Shown here one piece after another: positions 12,549 to 24,627 of a stretch of 64,000 bases of DNA (positions within the stretch are counted from its first letter, which is position 1; each line of letters begins with the position of its first letter). The notes beneath the pieces are model-generated. The model searched no databases. It was not told the DNA's origin and worked only from the letters and a program-made list of their open reading frames with translations. Made by a program: the position numbers and the translations under genes. Source of the DNA: Sclerotinia nivalis (taxonomy: Eukaryota; Ascomycota; Leotiomycetes; Helotiales; Sclerotiniaceae); assembly GCA_029531795.1 (NCBI GenBank), contig JAPEIS010000014.1:1178001-1242000 (forward strand), read 5' to 3'.

Positions 12549-14705
12549 TTACTCATCATACTTTTCGTTGTGAATGGCAATAGCTCTTCCGCTGGGGTCG
12601 GTCTGTTTGGACCAAGTTGGAGTCCATCGCATAACACTCTCTGCACAAGATGGTGGGAAGTGTTCATCGAACATTGTTCGGTACCAGTAGCTATTTTCTT
12701 CTGTCAGTATTCCAAATTTCATTATTAGAATTGAAAACTTACGCTTCCTTGGTATCTGGAATATCAGAACCCCATTCCGGTTTGGGGTTCTTCATCATCT
12801 CATCGGTAACGTGAAGCTCCGCGCTATCCTTGAGAGCATCGATCCATCCGTAACCGACACCATCACTGAATTGTTCCTTTTGTCTGTAAAGGATGTGTTT
12901 TGGAAGGTACGGTTTCTCGTTTGGATCATCTGATGTGTCAAAAGCCTTTCGGAGAATATATTTCTCAAGACGATCCTTGGTGATCATCTTCTCTTGTGGA
13001 TCGATGTTCATGGATACTTCTAGGAATTCCTTGTCAAGGAAAGGAACACGAGCCTCCAATCCCCAAGCGGAGGTCGATTTGTTGGCTCTCAAGCAATCAG
13101 ACAAATGTAAGTTCTTGATTCTGCGGACGGTTTCTTCGTGGAGAGCAGCCTTATCTGGTGCAGCGTGGAAGTAAAGGTAACCTCCGAAAATCTCGTCACT
13201 GCCTTCTCCACTCAATACCATCTTGACACCCATAGCCTTAATCTTTCTCGATAGAAGGAACATAGGAGTGGATGCACGAATGGTCGTTACATCATAGGTC
13301 TCCAAGTGGAAAATAACATCAGAGAGTGCGTTCAAACCATCATCAATGGTGAAAGTCATATCATGATGTTTAGTACCAAGGAACTTGGCAACTTCTTTAG
13401 CAGCCTTGGTATCAGGAGAGTTTGGTAGACCAATTGAGAAGGAGTTAAGTTGAGGAAGATAAGTGAGAGTCGACAATTTGTTCTCGTCATCAATACCAAC
13501 AAGTCCTTCCCCTTGGTCCTCGTTTGCAGTTGGTGTCGCGGTTCCATTTCCGTCCTCAATTGCAGCTAGCGCAGCAGCTTTCAGGCGCAGAGACTCTCTT
13601 TGAGCGATGGCAGCAACCAAACTCGAGTCAAGGCCTCCAGACAACAGAACTCCGTAAGGCACTTCGGCCATGAGACGCTTACGAACAGACATCTCGAGTG
13701 TTTCTCTTAAAAGTTTATAATCAATGGGGGTTGATGGGACGTTGGTAGGATCCCACCAAGATGGCTCGAAATATCTGGTTGTCTTGTCGGTTTTCGAGTC
13801 ATAGATGTGGCCTGGGGGAAAAGCAATGATTTTGTCGCAAACAGGGTGTAAACATTTCAACTCGGAAGCGAAGTATACAGCTCCTGGTGTTTTGCTCGAC
13901 CATCCCTGGTAAAAACTGGTAATACCAATTGGGTCGCGTGCGGCAATCGTGCGATCTTGCTTCTTGTCATATAAAACAAACGAGAACATTCCGTCCAAAT
14001 GTTTTGGCGCATCGATATCATATTCCATATACTAACAAAATATTCAGTCACGGTTCCAACTTTCCCTTTCGAATTCCTCACCAGTGGTATTATGACTTCG
14101 CAATCGGAGTGTGTCTTGAAGTGGTATTGGTTCTTGAGTCCTTTACGGATGAGTCTGTGGTTATAAATTTCGCCATTGACTGCGAGCACAAGAGTGTCGT
14201 CTGCGTTGGTAATTGGTTGCGCTCCACTGTCTAATCTATTGTGAGTTCATGGATTTGGGTTAGATTTCAGCGGTGAGAACTTACCAACGCCCACGATACT
14301 CAAACGCTCATGCGCAAGAACTACAGTCAATCGATCAGCTAAATCCCCTATAGGAGCAATTACCCAGGGCTCAACCTACTTGTGTTGTTGGAGATAACGT
14401 TTCCACCTAAGTATCATCAGTCTCGAGTCCAAATATCCCTTTCGCCAAAGATGACTCACTCCAATCTGGTCCACGATGACGAACTCTACATTTTACAATC
14501 AGTTCTCCGTTTCCGATTCCTCTCTTTATACCGGATTACTCACTGCTTCGCCATTCGCAAGGCCGTAGGCTTAAAAGCCTTAATATCTGGGTGACTATAT
14601 AATTGTCAATTCTCATAATCCATCGCGGGGCCCCCACCATCATAAGAAATTTATTCCCAATTGTAGAGACTGTACATACCAATGACAAGCAAAAATGCCA
14701 CACAT
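12549..14705 (-). CDS. Asparagine synthetase (glutamine-hydrolysing)
   Basis: There are eight exons: 14705-14680, 14594-14544, 14485-14460, 14406-14380, 14320-14285, 14230-14082, 14031-12743 and 12690-12549, giving 581 residues. It makes asparagine from aspartate, glutamine and ATP in the cytosol. After Met1 the protein begins CGIFACHCHPD, so Cys2 is the glutaminase nucleophile of the N-terminal domain. RHRGPDWSG and [10 protein letters not shown] are glutaminase-domain motifs. The synthetase domain carries [15 protein letters not shown], the PP-loop that binds ATP, and [13 protein letters not shown]. Five of the first six exons are 26-51 bases. Each joint restores conserved sequence with GT...AG ends, and this was essential for finding the true start. 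Confidence 0.95.
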
Positions 14706-15492
14706 CTTGAATTCGTATATGTAAATCCCTTTGATGTAAAAGATAGGTTTCTTGTTAAGAAGAGAAAGGAAGTTTTGTAGCAGACGAAAGGGCAGTGAGT
14801 AATAGTTTCAATATCAATAATTTTATGGTATGTGCATACTCCTTGGCTCCAAGTTACAAAATTACCTTAGCTCAAGGGCCGATAGTCGGATGTAGGCTGT
14901 GGCACCGATTCATTGGGGGGAAGGGTGAGTGCGCAAAGTGGCTTGAGTCCTGTTTTACTGATTAGCGATTCGCAGGAGCCAATAAAATTGTAGCATTTTC
15001 AATGCTCAATTGCTTTTTTAGCTGGTGAGTAAAAGCTGTATGTCGAGGTTCTGTAATATTGTGATATCTTTTGTTTTGGGACTGCATGCTTGGCGAAAGG
15101 ATAAATGGGTATTCATCGGTTGATTGTGGGGGTGTTTCTTGCAGCGTTCTTGAGTACTGGGTATAGACCGCTCACATAGCTCCCTTTACAAGATGACTCA
15201 AAAATATAGAACAGGAAGTCAGGTCATGATATTACAAAACGCATTGTGTAAATTGCAAAGATCATTTGTCCATTTCCTTCACATGTCCCATTGAATAGGT
15301 ACTGTAACTCATCTAGGGTACTCGGTAATTCTTTGACCAGACGGCTGCATCAAAAGTAAAGTCTTTCCTCTGCTTGGTACGCCCATTGATATCCCCTTAT
15401 GATTTAAAATATTATGTACCCGATCAACGCCAATACTTCCCACCGAATAAAACCATCGCCCTTACTATCTCAAATGCAATTACTTTGCTTTT
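14706..15492. other. Intergenic, upstream of asparagine synthetase
   Basis: About 790 bases lie between the asparagine synthetase start and the UBC9 stop. No coding frame or RNA gene was recognised. Confidence 0.5.
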
Positions 15493-16133
15493 TTAAGGAG
15501 CAGGGTTGTCTTTTACAATGCGCTTGATCTTGTGCTCGTAGGCGGTCTTGTCCTTCTTGAAGAGATTGTAGGCGTCGGCTTGGGCGGGAGAATCGGGATT
15601 CGGGGTATCGAGGAGTTCTTGGATGCCGAGGAGGATCTGCTTGATGGTGATGGCGGGTTTCCAACCTTCTTCTTCGTTGAGGATTGAGAGACAGACTGTG
15701 CCAGAGGGGTAAACGTTGGGGTGGAAGAGAGGCGGCGTGAATTTGCCTGGTTGTTTGTTAGTTCTAGACCGAATTTTGAGTGTTAGAGGAAGATTCCATA
15801 CACTTTGGAGGTTTGGTTGGGTATTCTGCAAATTGTTATTAGCGCAATGCACAACAATATACTATGTGTAGAAGTACATACCATCCGGGAAAATAACATT
15901 CAGTTTAAAAAGACCACCCTCCCATAATGTGCCGGCCTTGCCTGGAACGCCGCAGTCCCAAATCTTCATATCAATAGTGTTCGTAGCGGGGTTGCGGATG
16001 GGCTTTGCAGAGAACCCAAACGGATGATCCTTTCGCCATTGCTTGCTATAAATCCCATTAGTACCTATCCTCAATCTCCAAGCTGTGCAAAACCGTACCG
16101 TTCCTCCGCAAGGCGGTTAAGACAGAGCGTCAT
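15493..16133 (-). CDS. UBC9: SUMO-conjugating enzyme Ubc9
   Basis: The exons are 16133-16099, 16045-15882, 15825-15802 and 15746-15493, giving 158 residues, the normal length of this E2 enzyme. It accepts SUMO from the Aos1-Uba2 E1 as a thioester and passes it to lysines of nuclear and cytosolic proteins. The start [12 protein letters not shown] and the [13 protein letters not shown] segment are distinctive for Ubc9. The catalytic cysteine lies in [13 protein letters not shown], following the HPNV motif. The 24-base exon 3 encodes the conserved EYPTKPPKC joint. The gene is divergent from PEX19 with 531 bases between the starts. Confidence 0.97.
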
Positions 16134-16664
16134 TTTGAAAATGAGGCTAAATTATTTCACAAATGCGCAACTCTGATTTGCAGAGTTATTTGATTTGTTG
16201 AAGAAAAAGCTTCGAAGCGCGAAAATAAATGCGGTTTTTGTACTTCTACCAGTTGCAGAAGAACAAGTTGCTATGGAGGCTCCCGATTCGTGAATGGATA
16301 TCAAGCGTCGAGACAAGGCAAAAGAAAGAAGCACGATTGATTCACTAGCTTGGGTAACCTTACCCCCCTTGTCAACAAATGCCCGATGTGAGAATGTGAC
16401 AGCCTCGGCCTAACACCTTTCTTGTCCTGTGATCTTCATACCCAAATACACGTCGCAAGAATTTTTTCGAATTTCAAATATAATTATTTAAAGATATAAA
16501 GGTTTGGGTCGTCGCTGAAGTTCGACTTATCTGGACAATACTGTTTCCGGCGCGGATCATACACACCCCGCACTTTCGAGATATTCCTTCCGGCTTGCAG
16601 AAAGAATACCCACCTTTGAAGATCCCAGCAGAAGGTTGTTGGAGCTTCCTGTAAGATATCAACC
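16134..16664. promoter_or_regulatory. Shared upstream region of UBC9 and PEX19
   Basis: These 531 bases separate two divergent starts. No specific element was recognised beyond AT-rich stretches close to each start. Confidence 0.5.
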
Positions 16665-17787
16665 ATGGAGTCGAAACCTGGTGATCTCGCGGGACTGGCA
16701 GAGTCTTCGACAAGAGCTACGGTTAACGAATCAAGTACAGCTTCTGAAACGCAAGCTGGGGACGCTGCTGCAGGGTGGGAGGATGTTCCAGATCCGGACG
16801 AGGATGATTTAGATGATTTAGATGGTACATGATTATATATCTGCTGCTAGTCATGGGAAGGTGATTCTAATTAATTCTTAGATATGCTCGATGAGTTCAA
16901 CACTGCGAAACCAGAAACGAAAGCACCAGCCCCAGCCTCCATAACAGCAACAACCTCCGGTCCTGGCAGGCCATCCGCCGCGGACGATCCGCTTCTTGGC
17001 GGTGGTGAAGGACTATCTGACGATGATTTTGCACAGCAATTACAAGCTGGCATGGCCGAACTAATGGGAGAACTCGAGACATCGCCAGAAATGCAAGCAC
17101 AGTTTGAGAGCATGTTGAAGGAGATGGGTGAACTTGGAGAGACAGGACCAGCGCCTCCACCACCATCTGCACCACAACCCGGGTCTTCGAAGAGCAAAGC
17201 AACTGCCGACCCGGCTGGTGAGGAATCGTTTCAGGAGACAATCAAGAAGACGATGGAAAGAATGCAAGCGTCGGGAGATCAGGCAACGGCTGCGGCTGCG
17301 GAGGATAATTCGGACGATCTACTCGCAGAGATGATGAAGGCTATGGCTGGTGGGGGAATGGATGGTGAGGGCAGCGAGGAGGATTTCTCAAAAATGCTAC
17401 TGGGTATGATGGAGCAATTGACTAATAAGGAGATATTATTCGAGCCTATGAAGGAATTAGATGATAAATTCCCGGCGTGGTTGGAGAAGAACTCTGCCAG
17501 TACGCCTGCGGATGATCTGAAACGGTACAAGGAACAACAAGTTTTTGTGAGGGAGATTGTGGCTAGATTCGAGCAAAAGACGTATAAGGATGAGAATGCT
17601 GCGGATCGGGAGTATATTGTGGAGAGGATGCAAAAGGTATGTACTCGGTGTCATTCTATATCGCAGCGCGCTGCTGACTATTCTACAGATGCAAGCGGCA
17701 GGATCACCACCTGCGGATCTTGTTGGAGATATGGCTGCGGCCCAAGAAGCTTTCGGGGCACCAGAAGAAGGTTGCCCAACACAATGA
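16665..17787 (+). CDS. PEX19: Peroxin-19, peroxisomal membrane-protein chaperone
   Basis: The exons are 16665-16824, 16882-17636 and 17689-17787, giving 337 residues. Pex19 binds newly made peroxisomal membrane proteins in the cytosol and delivers them to Pex3. The acidic N-terminal part (DPDEDDLDDLDDMLDEF) matches the Pex3-binding region. A disordered Pro/Ala/Gly stretch follows, then the helical domain (LLGMMEQLTNKEILFEPMKE) with the KFPAWLEKN segment conserved in Pex19. The protein ends in CPTQ, a CaaX box consistent with farnesylation, which is known for Pex19 in yeast and mammals. The last exon (33 codons) is needed to reach this box. Without it the frame reads on into unrelated sequence, so the second intron is well supported. 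Confidence 0.95.
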
Positions 17788-18008
17788 AAGACCCATATCC
17801 CAAAAATCGTACCTTATGTGTATTAACAAATCAGTGATACCATGACCAATAATCCACATGTCAAACACCAAATAGTCTGATCCGTTTGCCATGTCAAATT
17901 CGACCCATGCCTTAGCCGTCCAAAACACCAACGCTAACAAAAGCTGCCCAATTCATTATAATCAATGTCATCTCAGCATGTACCAGTATGTACCATTATA
18001 TACCATGG

Positions 18009-19089
18009 TCAGCTCATCTCCGTGTCCATCATCTCCTGATCTCCTTGCATATCCATAACTTGCTGCACTTGACTCAACACATTTGACTCCTGCTGTATGA
18101 CATCCATGAAAATGGCATCGTAATCGCCATCGTCACTACCAAAATGTGTATCGGGCGAGGAAGCATTGACTTTTCGTTCAATATCCATAACAGTCATATC
18201 ATGCTGGCTAAGAGAATGTTGAAAATCTCCTCGTGCCCAGGCAGCTGCTTCATTTTCATCGACTGGGCCAATTTCTTCGTCGAGTGTTGAGACATTCTCA
18301 TATGCTTCATTCAGAGTTTGTCGCCGTTCAGCCTCGGTCATAGATGCTAATAAAGCCTCCAATTCTTCTTCCTCGTTTCTTGCCACTTCTTCGGCCATTG
18401 CCTCATCTAAAACCATCAGTTAACCCAATTCCCGCAAACCCATTCGTAAACTGGAATCCATATAGAATCTACGTACCAAGACTCAGATTTCCAGCACCGT
18501 AATCCATCTGCATATCCTGCTCATCCTGCCCGTCAACATCAACCGCCCAACCCTGCGCATCCCTAGCCTGTCTTTCCGCTCTCCTCCTTTGCTCTGCAAT
18601 CCAAATTGTTCTCATTATCTCATCATCACCCCCTCTAGCCTTCCATCTCTTATCTTCTGAATCCTCTCTAACCCTCCTCAAGAACAACTTCCTGCGTGTC
18701 TCTCTCCCATCACCTTGCCCATGTAATAGCGGATTCGTCTTCGTAATCCTCTTTGAAAATGCTCCTTCCCGGTTCGGCGAATGTTTATTTGAATTTAAAG
18801 GAAAATTATCCGGACTAGAAGATTTAGAAGAACCAGACTGTTCAGGCGACATCATAAAATCCGTCTGATAATCCCCAACTGCGTGGGTCCTCGTTGGCAA
18901 ATTTACAGAGCGGGGCTCCAGAGGCGACACGGGCGGCGAGGATCGTAGAGGTGATGAGGATAAGGGTGATGGGACATGAGGTGTATAATGGCGTAATTGC
19001 TTGTGTGCACTCACGGGTGTCTGCAACATACTGAAGATTTTCACGGATTGCTTTGTGGTTGTTGAAAAAATGGAAGTGATGATGCTCAT
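18009..19089 (-). CDS. Hypothetical acidic protein
   Basis: The exons are 19089-18477 and 18406-18009, giving 336 residues. I do not recognise the family. The N-terminal third is Ser/Pro-rich with many SP sites (possible proline-directed kinase targets). A strongly basic central patch follows (ETRRKLFLRRVREDSEDKR, then WIAEQRRRAERQARD), likely helical. The C-terminal third is acidic and helical (EEEELEALLASMTEAERR) and ends in a Met/Gln/Asp-rich tail. An alternative start is Met21 at 19029, where SP-rich sequence begins. The splice joint NLSLDEAMAEE is in frame with a GTACGT donor. Basic-acidic segregation suggests a nuclear protein with partners, but this is only inference. Confidence 0.75.
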
Positions 19090-21043
19090 TCATGCCAATT
19101 GATATAATAAGATAGAACGTGCCTGCGGGTTGGACGCGACCTGGCCCACGTAAATGGGACGTATGGCTGATTGTCCAATTAGGGGAAGGATTGGCGGAGA
19201 TTAGATAAGCGAGTTTGTTCTAGAAGTTTGGTTGGTTTTTGTGGCACATCAGATTTGTGTTGGAATCATTGTTGTCACTATCGTACTTGCTTTCTCTGTT
19301 TCTCCAAGGCTGGTTTCAACACCATCTTTTTTTTAATGATTCACAGGAGATTTGGTGTCTAAATTGATTCAATTAATGATAATCTCCTGCTTCATTCTCT
19401 GATATTGAAGGAACTAGATATCTCAACCAACATCCAGGCATTTTGAAAGTTATTTGCTATTACCAATCGTCCTCCTGGTGGGCCTACGGAAAGACTCAAC
19501 AGCTCAGCCCTGCTGAAAATGTCTCTCTAGTCCACCTGCTCAATACCGCTGCCCAGCTGTCTGAGCAAGACAATCATCCAACCTACCCTTGCAGCCAGGC
19601 CATAATGATGAACTCCTGTACCATAATTAGAATGGAAGTACCTAGACATTGAGCAATATTGATAATAAGAGCTCTTTGGTCAAGATTGGGTCGAGTGAGT
19701 TACTAGAGCGCTTGTGGGGGGCGAATGTGCTTGGCTTCTTGTGCGGATGAAGACATGATCCATATCTTTGTTCAAGAGTGTAGGACTTTGACGTAGCCTG
19801 CCAACATGGTGTCATCTTCTGGATCAGTACTTCATTCCTTCAGGATGTTGCGCACTCCATATGGAACGTTTGCCCACGCTTGGAAATATACAGTCCATTG
19901 CGCCTCGCGCGTTGGTTTGCCATGTTGGCTCAGGCCCAGAGATTTAGTAATTATCCAAACCTTCACACTTCTCGTCCTAAACATTGGGATATCTTGCCAT
20001 ACAGGAGGGTGATAGACGTTAGTATAGATACGACTAGTATATTATCTACGCTTTTCACATCAGCGATCTTAAGTATCTGCTAAGTTTCCTATCCTTATGG
20101 TCGGAAACAAAAGGATGATCGACTAAAGTCTGAAGCCGGTGGGGTATGAGATGGAAAGAGATACCAAATAAACTCTAACTTTTGAAGGTCACTTATCTAT
20201 ATCTTACACCCTTTTCGCTACTTGCATACGTTGATAAAGAAAGAGCTTTTCGGTTAAAATAGTCAACTAAGTGGCTTCTGTGTGTGTATACAAGTACAAT
20301 AGGCGGAGAGAAGTTCTAGCTCAATATTGATCTTTAAAAAAAGGTTACTTTGGGTTTGCGAAAGGTTTTGTTGCATGTCTGAAAATTTCATCCCTATCCT
20401 TGTTCCCGTCCGAGGATAAGGATATAGCTTTTGAATTTCCTATCCTTGCTCACGTACGTCAGTTAATTTTCAGATATGCAACAAACAGGCACCCAATGCT
20501 ATTATAGCAATTTTCTATAGGCTAGGGCTCTAATCTGCAACAGGAGGCTCCGACTGAAAATAGTGCATTTGTTGTAAGTGCAAATTAGCGGGCAACCGCA
20601 TAATGGGTATCAGAACTAGAAAGTAGCTCTTATTGTCGCTGTTATGGGATCTTAGTTTTGTCTGCCAAGTGACACAGATTTAGGTATCGTGAGACATTCT
20701 CAAATAGAAACGGACATAACATTGGTCGGGTTTCTTCTTCCTACATTTCTCACAGGGCATCCAGGCACCACAAATTGCTATACCAAGCTTCACTTCCGTA
20801 ACTTGGGGTTACTGAATCGACTTGCCAGATTCAGCTTAAGCAATACTTGCAATTGCATCGTGAGAAGGAGCTCGGAAAATGCCAGGGGCTAGTTGCATTA
20901 TTGGTCTTAAATTTTATTAAATACGATACCTCCTATCTAGCTTTATTTCCTACTTCTAATTTTATTCGGTACCAATCGAGATCTATTTTCTAAAAGCATT
21001 TCTACCATGACCCAGCCGGGTGGAACCTTGGTATCTTGACCTC
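19090..21043. other. Gene-poor stretch of about 2 kb
   Basis: The frames are short (under 70 codons) and unlike proteins. No tRNA-like element of the 24-26 kb family, transposase or terminal repeat was seen. Confidence 0.5.
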
Positions 21044-22667
21044 TCACTGCTTGATAGCATAAGTTCTTCGATACACATCGTCTACACTCTCCAAGTAGTA
21101 TGTTCCAGGTGCCAAGGAGGCTACATCACCAACAGGTTTGAAATCCTTGGATCCATATGCATTCTTCCTAAAAGTACAAGCCTTTTGTTATGTTAGAGTA
21201 TATTCTAGATATATCACACTCTCAGAACTCACCTCTTCGTACTCCTCGGGTGTCGCGATATGTCGTTGCTTCAGACGATCCATCAAATCAATTTTTTGGA
21301 CTAAGTTGGTAAGATCGCCGGTAATCTTTAGACCAAAGAGAGAGCTAGCAATGCCACTTCCGAACTGAATCGTGGATTTAGGTCAGTATAGTATCTTGGG
21401 CGTGGTCAAAAAACAAGATTTCAGTCACTCACGCCGAATAATCCGATGGTTTTACCCTCCGCTGCTGTAAGATCAATATTGCTAATCAAGCTAATGAGAG
21501 AGCAATATAAACTGCCTGTGTACATATTGCCGCATAAAGAAGGCGCGGCAATACATGGCTCAACCCGCTTTTTGAATTCATCTTTCGTGATAGCCACAAG
21601 GGTTTTCTCTAGCGTCTTGTCTTTCAAGGATTCTGAATAGCTCAACTTGCGGAGTTCACCAGGAATCCCTTCCCAATCAGCATCTTCGGTCGATATTAGA
21701 CAGTCGTTGTACTTAAGTCGGCCATAAGATTTGGAAACTAATTTGCAGTTCGGGGTATGGAACGCCATATAATCGAAGAGGTCAAGAACCCTCTTGGGCA
21801 TACTCTTAGAATTATCTCCATTGAGTTTGTTTCTAGCCTCAATACGCTCAAGCAGGTTCTTATGACATGAATCCAGTGCGCCGATATAACAGCCAATAGA
21901 TTCATGGCCATTCACGATAGGAAACTCGACATTAGTATCCGGCTTATAGAAATCATAAGCATGAGTCATATAGACGCCTTTCAAATCTGGATCCAGTGAT
22001 AACAGGGCATTTGGGCCAATAAGCATAGCGACGCATCCAGCACCTCCAGTGGGTCGAGAAGCAGCCTCTTTATAGAGAGCTATATCTGATGCCACGACAA
22101 TGGCATCTCTCCCGTCCCACGAACGAGATTCTACCCAATTGACGGCATTGAATAGGGCATTGGTACCGCCATAACAGGCATGGATTGTATCGATTCCTTC
22201 TAGACTCGTGTTGCCAGATGGCTCGAAGAGAGTTGTGAGAACTGATTTGACGGATTTGGCTTTGTCGATGGATGATTCGGTACCGACTTCTAGACGTCCA
22301 ATGGATTTAGGATCGATGTTGAATTTACGGAGTAGTGAAGAGACAGCCGTTAGAGCTAGAGAACACACATCTTTATAGATTGTTAGCATCACATGATTTC
22401 GATGCCTTAAAAATAGTCGGATTGGCTAACGAGCTTCAATGGCGTGGACTTACCTTCTCTATCGGTACAAAAGTTCATGTACTGAAGACCTAATCCAATG
22501 GTATATTTACCAGCTGAAACGCCTTGATGTTTTTCGAATAGTGTTTGATCCAGACACTTTTCCAATCAGTAAGGTGAACTGAAACTCGCGGGGGTTATAA
22601 GTGATATTACCTGTGCTGGGACATAAATTTCCATGGCTTTAATGCCAACATTCTTAGGGTACGTCAT
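21044..22667 (-). CDS. Hydroxymethylglutaryl-CoA synthase
   Basis: There are five exons: 22667-22611, 22556-22454, 22370-21433, 21364-21233 and 21181-21044, giving 455 residues. The enzyme condenses acetyl-CoA with acetoacetyl-CoA to HMG-CoA in the mevalonate pathway leading to sterols and other isoprenoids. Catalytic residues are visible: the Glu in LEVGTESS, the Cys in HACYGGTNALF and the His in AFHTPNCKLV. The N-terminal FCTDREDVCSLALTAVSSLL and the ASRPTGGAGCVAMLIG loop are typical. Some segments differ from the sequence I associate with the main fungal enzyme, for example NGHESIGCYIGAL and MAFHTPN. It could therefore be a second, diverged paralogue. The gene is isolated, with about 2 kb of non-coding DNA on one side and the tRNA-like array on the other. 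Confidence 0.92.
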
Positions 22668-24082
22668 CGTGCGACTATTCCAACTTAGGAGATTCTTGTT
22701 CAAAATGAATGGGAACTAAAGGAGGAGAAGATAGTGTGTGACTTCAAGATTTTGGACCTGAGTAGTCTCTTTTAGTACTCGCCATTCTCACAGGAAAGGA
22801 GGGGTCAAATCGGCTAAGCCTGAAATAGTATGGTGGGTACGAGGAGGCTTAGCGGACCTTAGCGCTGACACTGTGGAGATGCCCGTCAACACAAGATATC
22901 TTTTTCGGGTTAGGACCCGATTGCAAGTTCGTTTGAAACAAGGTTATACTGTTATGGTGATTTGTTGAGAGTCTCGGTGATCGAAAAAGTGATATTTTGA
23001 TGTCTGCCTCTGCAAATAGATAAGAACAGAAACCACGTGCTTGAATCGTTATTAGAAAATCTTCTTTCCTGCTCCTCAAAACTGTTTACTAGATAGATAT
23101 ATGGTTCTCAATCTTTCAATATGTTCGAACGTTCTAAGTCAGTATAGTGAATGATGATATCAGCAACCGTATTTCCCAAAGGAGTGCATTGGCAAATATG
23201 AACTTTTGCTTTTGTGCAAAATCTGTTGGGACGACTATAATGCGTGACATTTGAGACAAAAACTATACATCGGAGAGAAGTGTAAAAGAATTCGAAGTCG
23301 ACTATCTTTCGGCACATCTGCAGCGGTCAGGAACTGTTTATCTATTGCCAAGGGTTCCGGCTTATGCCCCGAGACTTTCAAACGCCCGGGTATGGGGCTC
23401 AGGTGTGATGTGTTACGCAAACCAAAATACCCAAAATGGTTCTGATGAGAATGAACTTATCCGAATTATTGCAACTGTTGCTCAGCCATTGAATGATCCC
23501 TGATTTGCTGAAAATCTCGTGAAATACGGAGAAAAGAAATGAACTCATATGACGTTGGGATATAGTATTCAAGGGTTGAATAATCCCTGATCTGCTGAAA
23601 GTTGACATGATATCTGAAACAAAACTTAGGTGGATCCTTTATCCGAATACCAGCCCCATAAAATAAAAGGGGAAGCCACATAACCGCCATAGACACACAA
23701 ATTATGTAGCCAAAGCAGAACATAAATACTTATACATTCACGTTAAAACAAGTCAATTAGTCAATACACATATCACATATTGTGCATAACTTTAATTATA
23801 CTAAGAGTTCTTGGATGATTTTATGTGCCTTAATCTGCAGGAGTTATTCAGACCTCGATGCGAGCTGACGCTTTTTTCAATTAGTAAGATGAAGATACTC
23901 CGTCCAACAAGAACAAATCAGTGCAAATCAATGATATACCGAACGGGTGATACTTTGAAAGTAAATTCTTCACATTCGGGTCGTAATTAACGGTGTTTCC
24001 AATCAGCGCCCATCGCATATAAGCAAGTTAACGAAACGATTCCCGGCAACGAAAACTTCACAAACAAAAGTGCCAAAAAGAT
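22668..24082. other. Intergenic between HMG-CoA synthase and the tRNA-like array
   Basis: AT-rich and without a convincing gene. It holds one imperfect direct duplication, listed separately. Confidence 0.45.
23490..23630. repeat. Imperfect direct duplication, unit about 80 bases
   Basis: Two copies of GAATGATCCCTGATTTGCTG, the second reading GAATAATCCCTGATCTGCTG, start about 82 bases apart. Each is followed by a similar but diverged tail. The origin is unknown. Confidence 0.5.
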
Positions 24083-24243
24083 AGGCATATTCAGACTCGA
24101 ACTTATATCTCCTGCACTCACAGTAGAGCTTCTCTAACGGAATGATTTTCTGTGCAGCCCATGTGACCACTTATACGCATGAGCATCCCGCTCGTGGAGT
24201 CGCCTACACTTCGAAAGCTATTCTACCTTTGAGCCATACGCCT
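24083..24243 (-). pseudogene. tRNA-like element 1 of the array (anticodon arm damaged)
   Basis: Read on the minus strand, AGGCGTA (24243-24237) pairs fully with TATGCCT at the 3' end, allowing one G-U. The A-box-like TGGCTCAAAGG follows. The T loop TTCGAGT is present, but its stem pairs at only three of five positions. The 5' anticodon stem has lost about two bases relative to element 2, so no anticodon can be read safely. An insertion of about 93 bases (24117-24209) sits at the usual tRNA intron site and ends CTGTGAG. A run of five T follows the 3' end within about ten bases. The 5' half closely matches element 2. Confidence 0.5.
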
Positions 24244-24473
24244 TATTAAATCCGTTGCTATGAAAGTCCTTTTTCTGATATGTGAAGATTGATTAACGAT
24301 ATTCATAGAAATATTGGAAAGTGGGTTATGTAGGTTGATGTCACTTTAGGAAGGAGCCTTTGTATTTTCCACTAATGCCCACTACACAAGGTAACTAAAT
24401 GTATTCGCAAAAGAATCCCCAATTTCTGAGAATGAGAAAGATCGAAAAGAAAGAGTAAAATATCAATAAAAAT

Positions 24474-24627
24474 GGGCTTAGTGAGATTTGAACTCACATC
24501 ACTCGCACTCACGGTAGGCTTTCGGAACGTACATACGCCCTAGACTTCCTGCGGAATAGTCCGTAGACCCATCGCGGGAAGTCGGCCACACTTAAAGACG
24601 ATTATTCTACCTTTGAACTATATGCCC
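24474..24627 (-). tRNA. tRNA-like gene 2 with 84-base intron-site insertion; anticodon reads UUA
   Basis: The cloverleaf is nearly complete. The acceptor GGGCATA/TAAGCCC pairs at six of seven positions. The D stem GTTC/GAAT pairs with one G-U. The anticodon stem ATCGT/GCGAG pairs at four of five, and the T stem GTGAG/CTCAC is perfect around TTCAAAT. The discriminator is A. Removing 24508-24591 leaves about 70 bases with loop CTTTAAT, so positions 34-36 are TTA, which would read UAA codons. An A-box-like TAGTTCAAAGG and the B-box GTTCAAATC are present, and TTTTT follows immediately. It may be functional, a suppressor, or a pseudogene; sequence alone does not decide. Confidence 0.5.
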
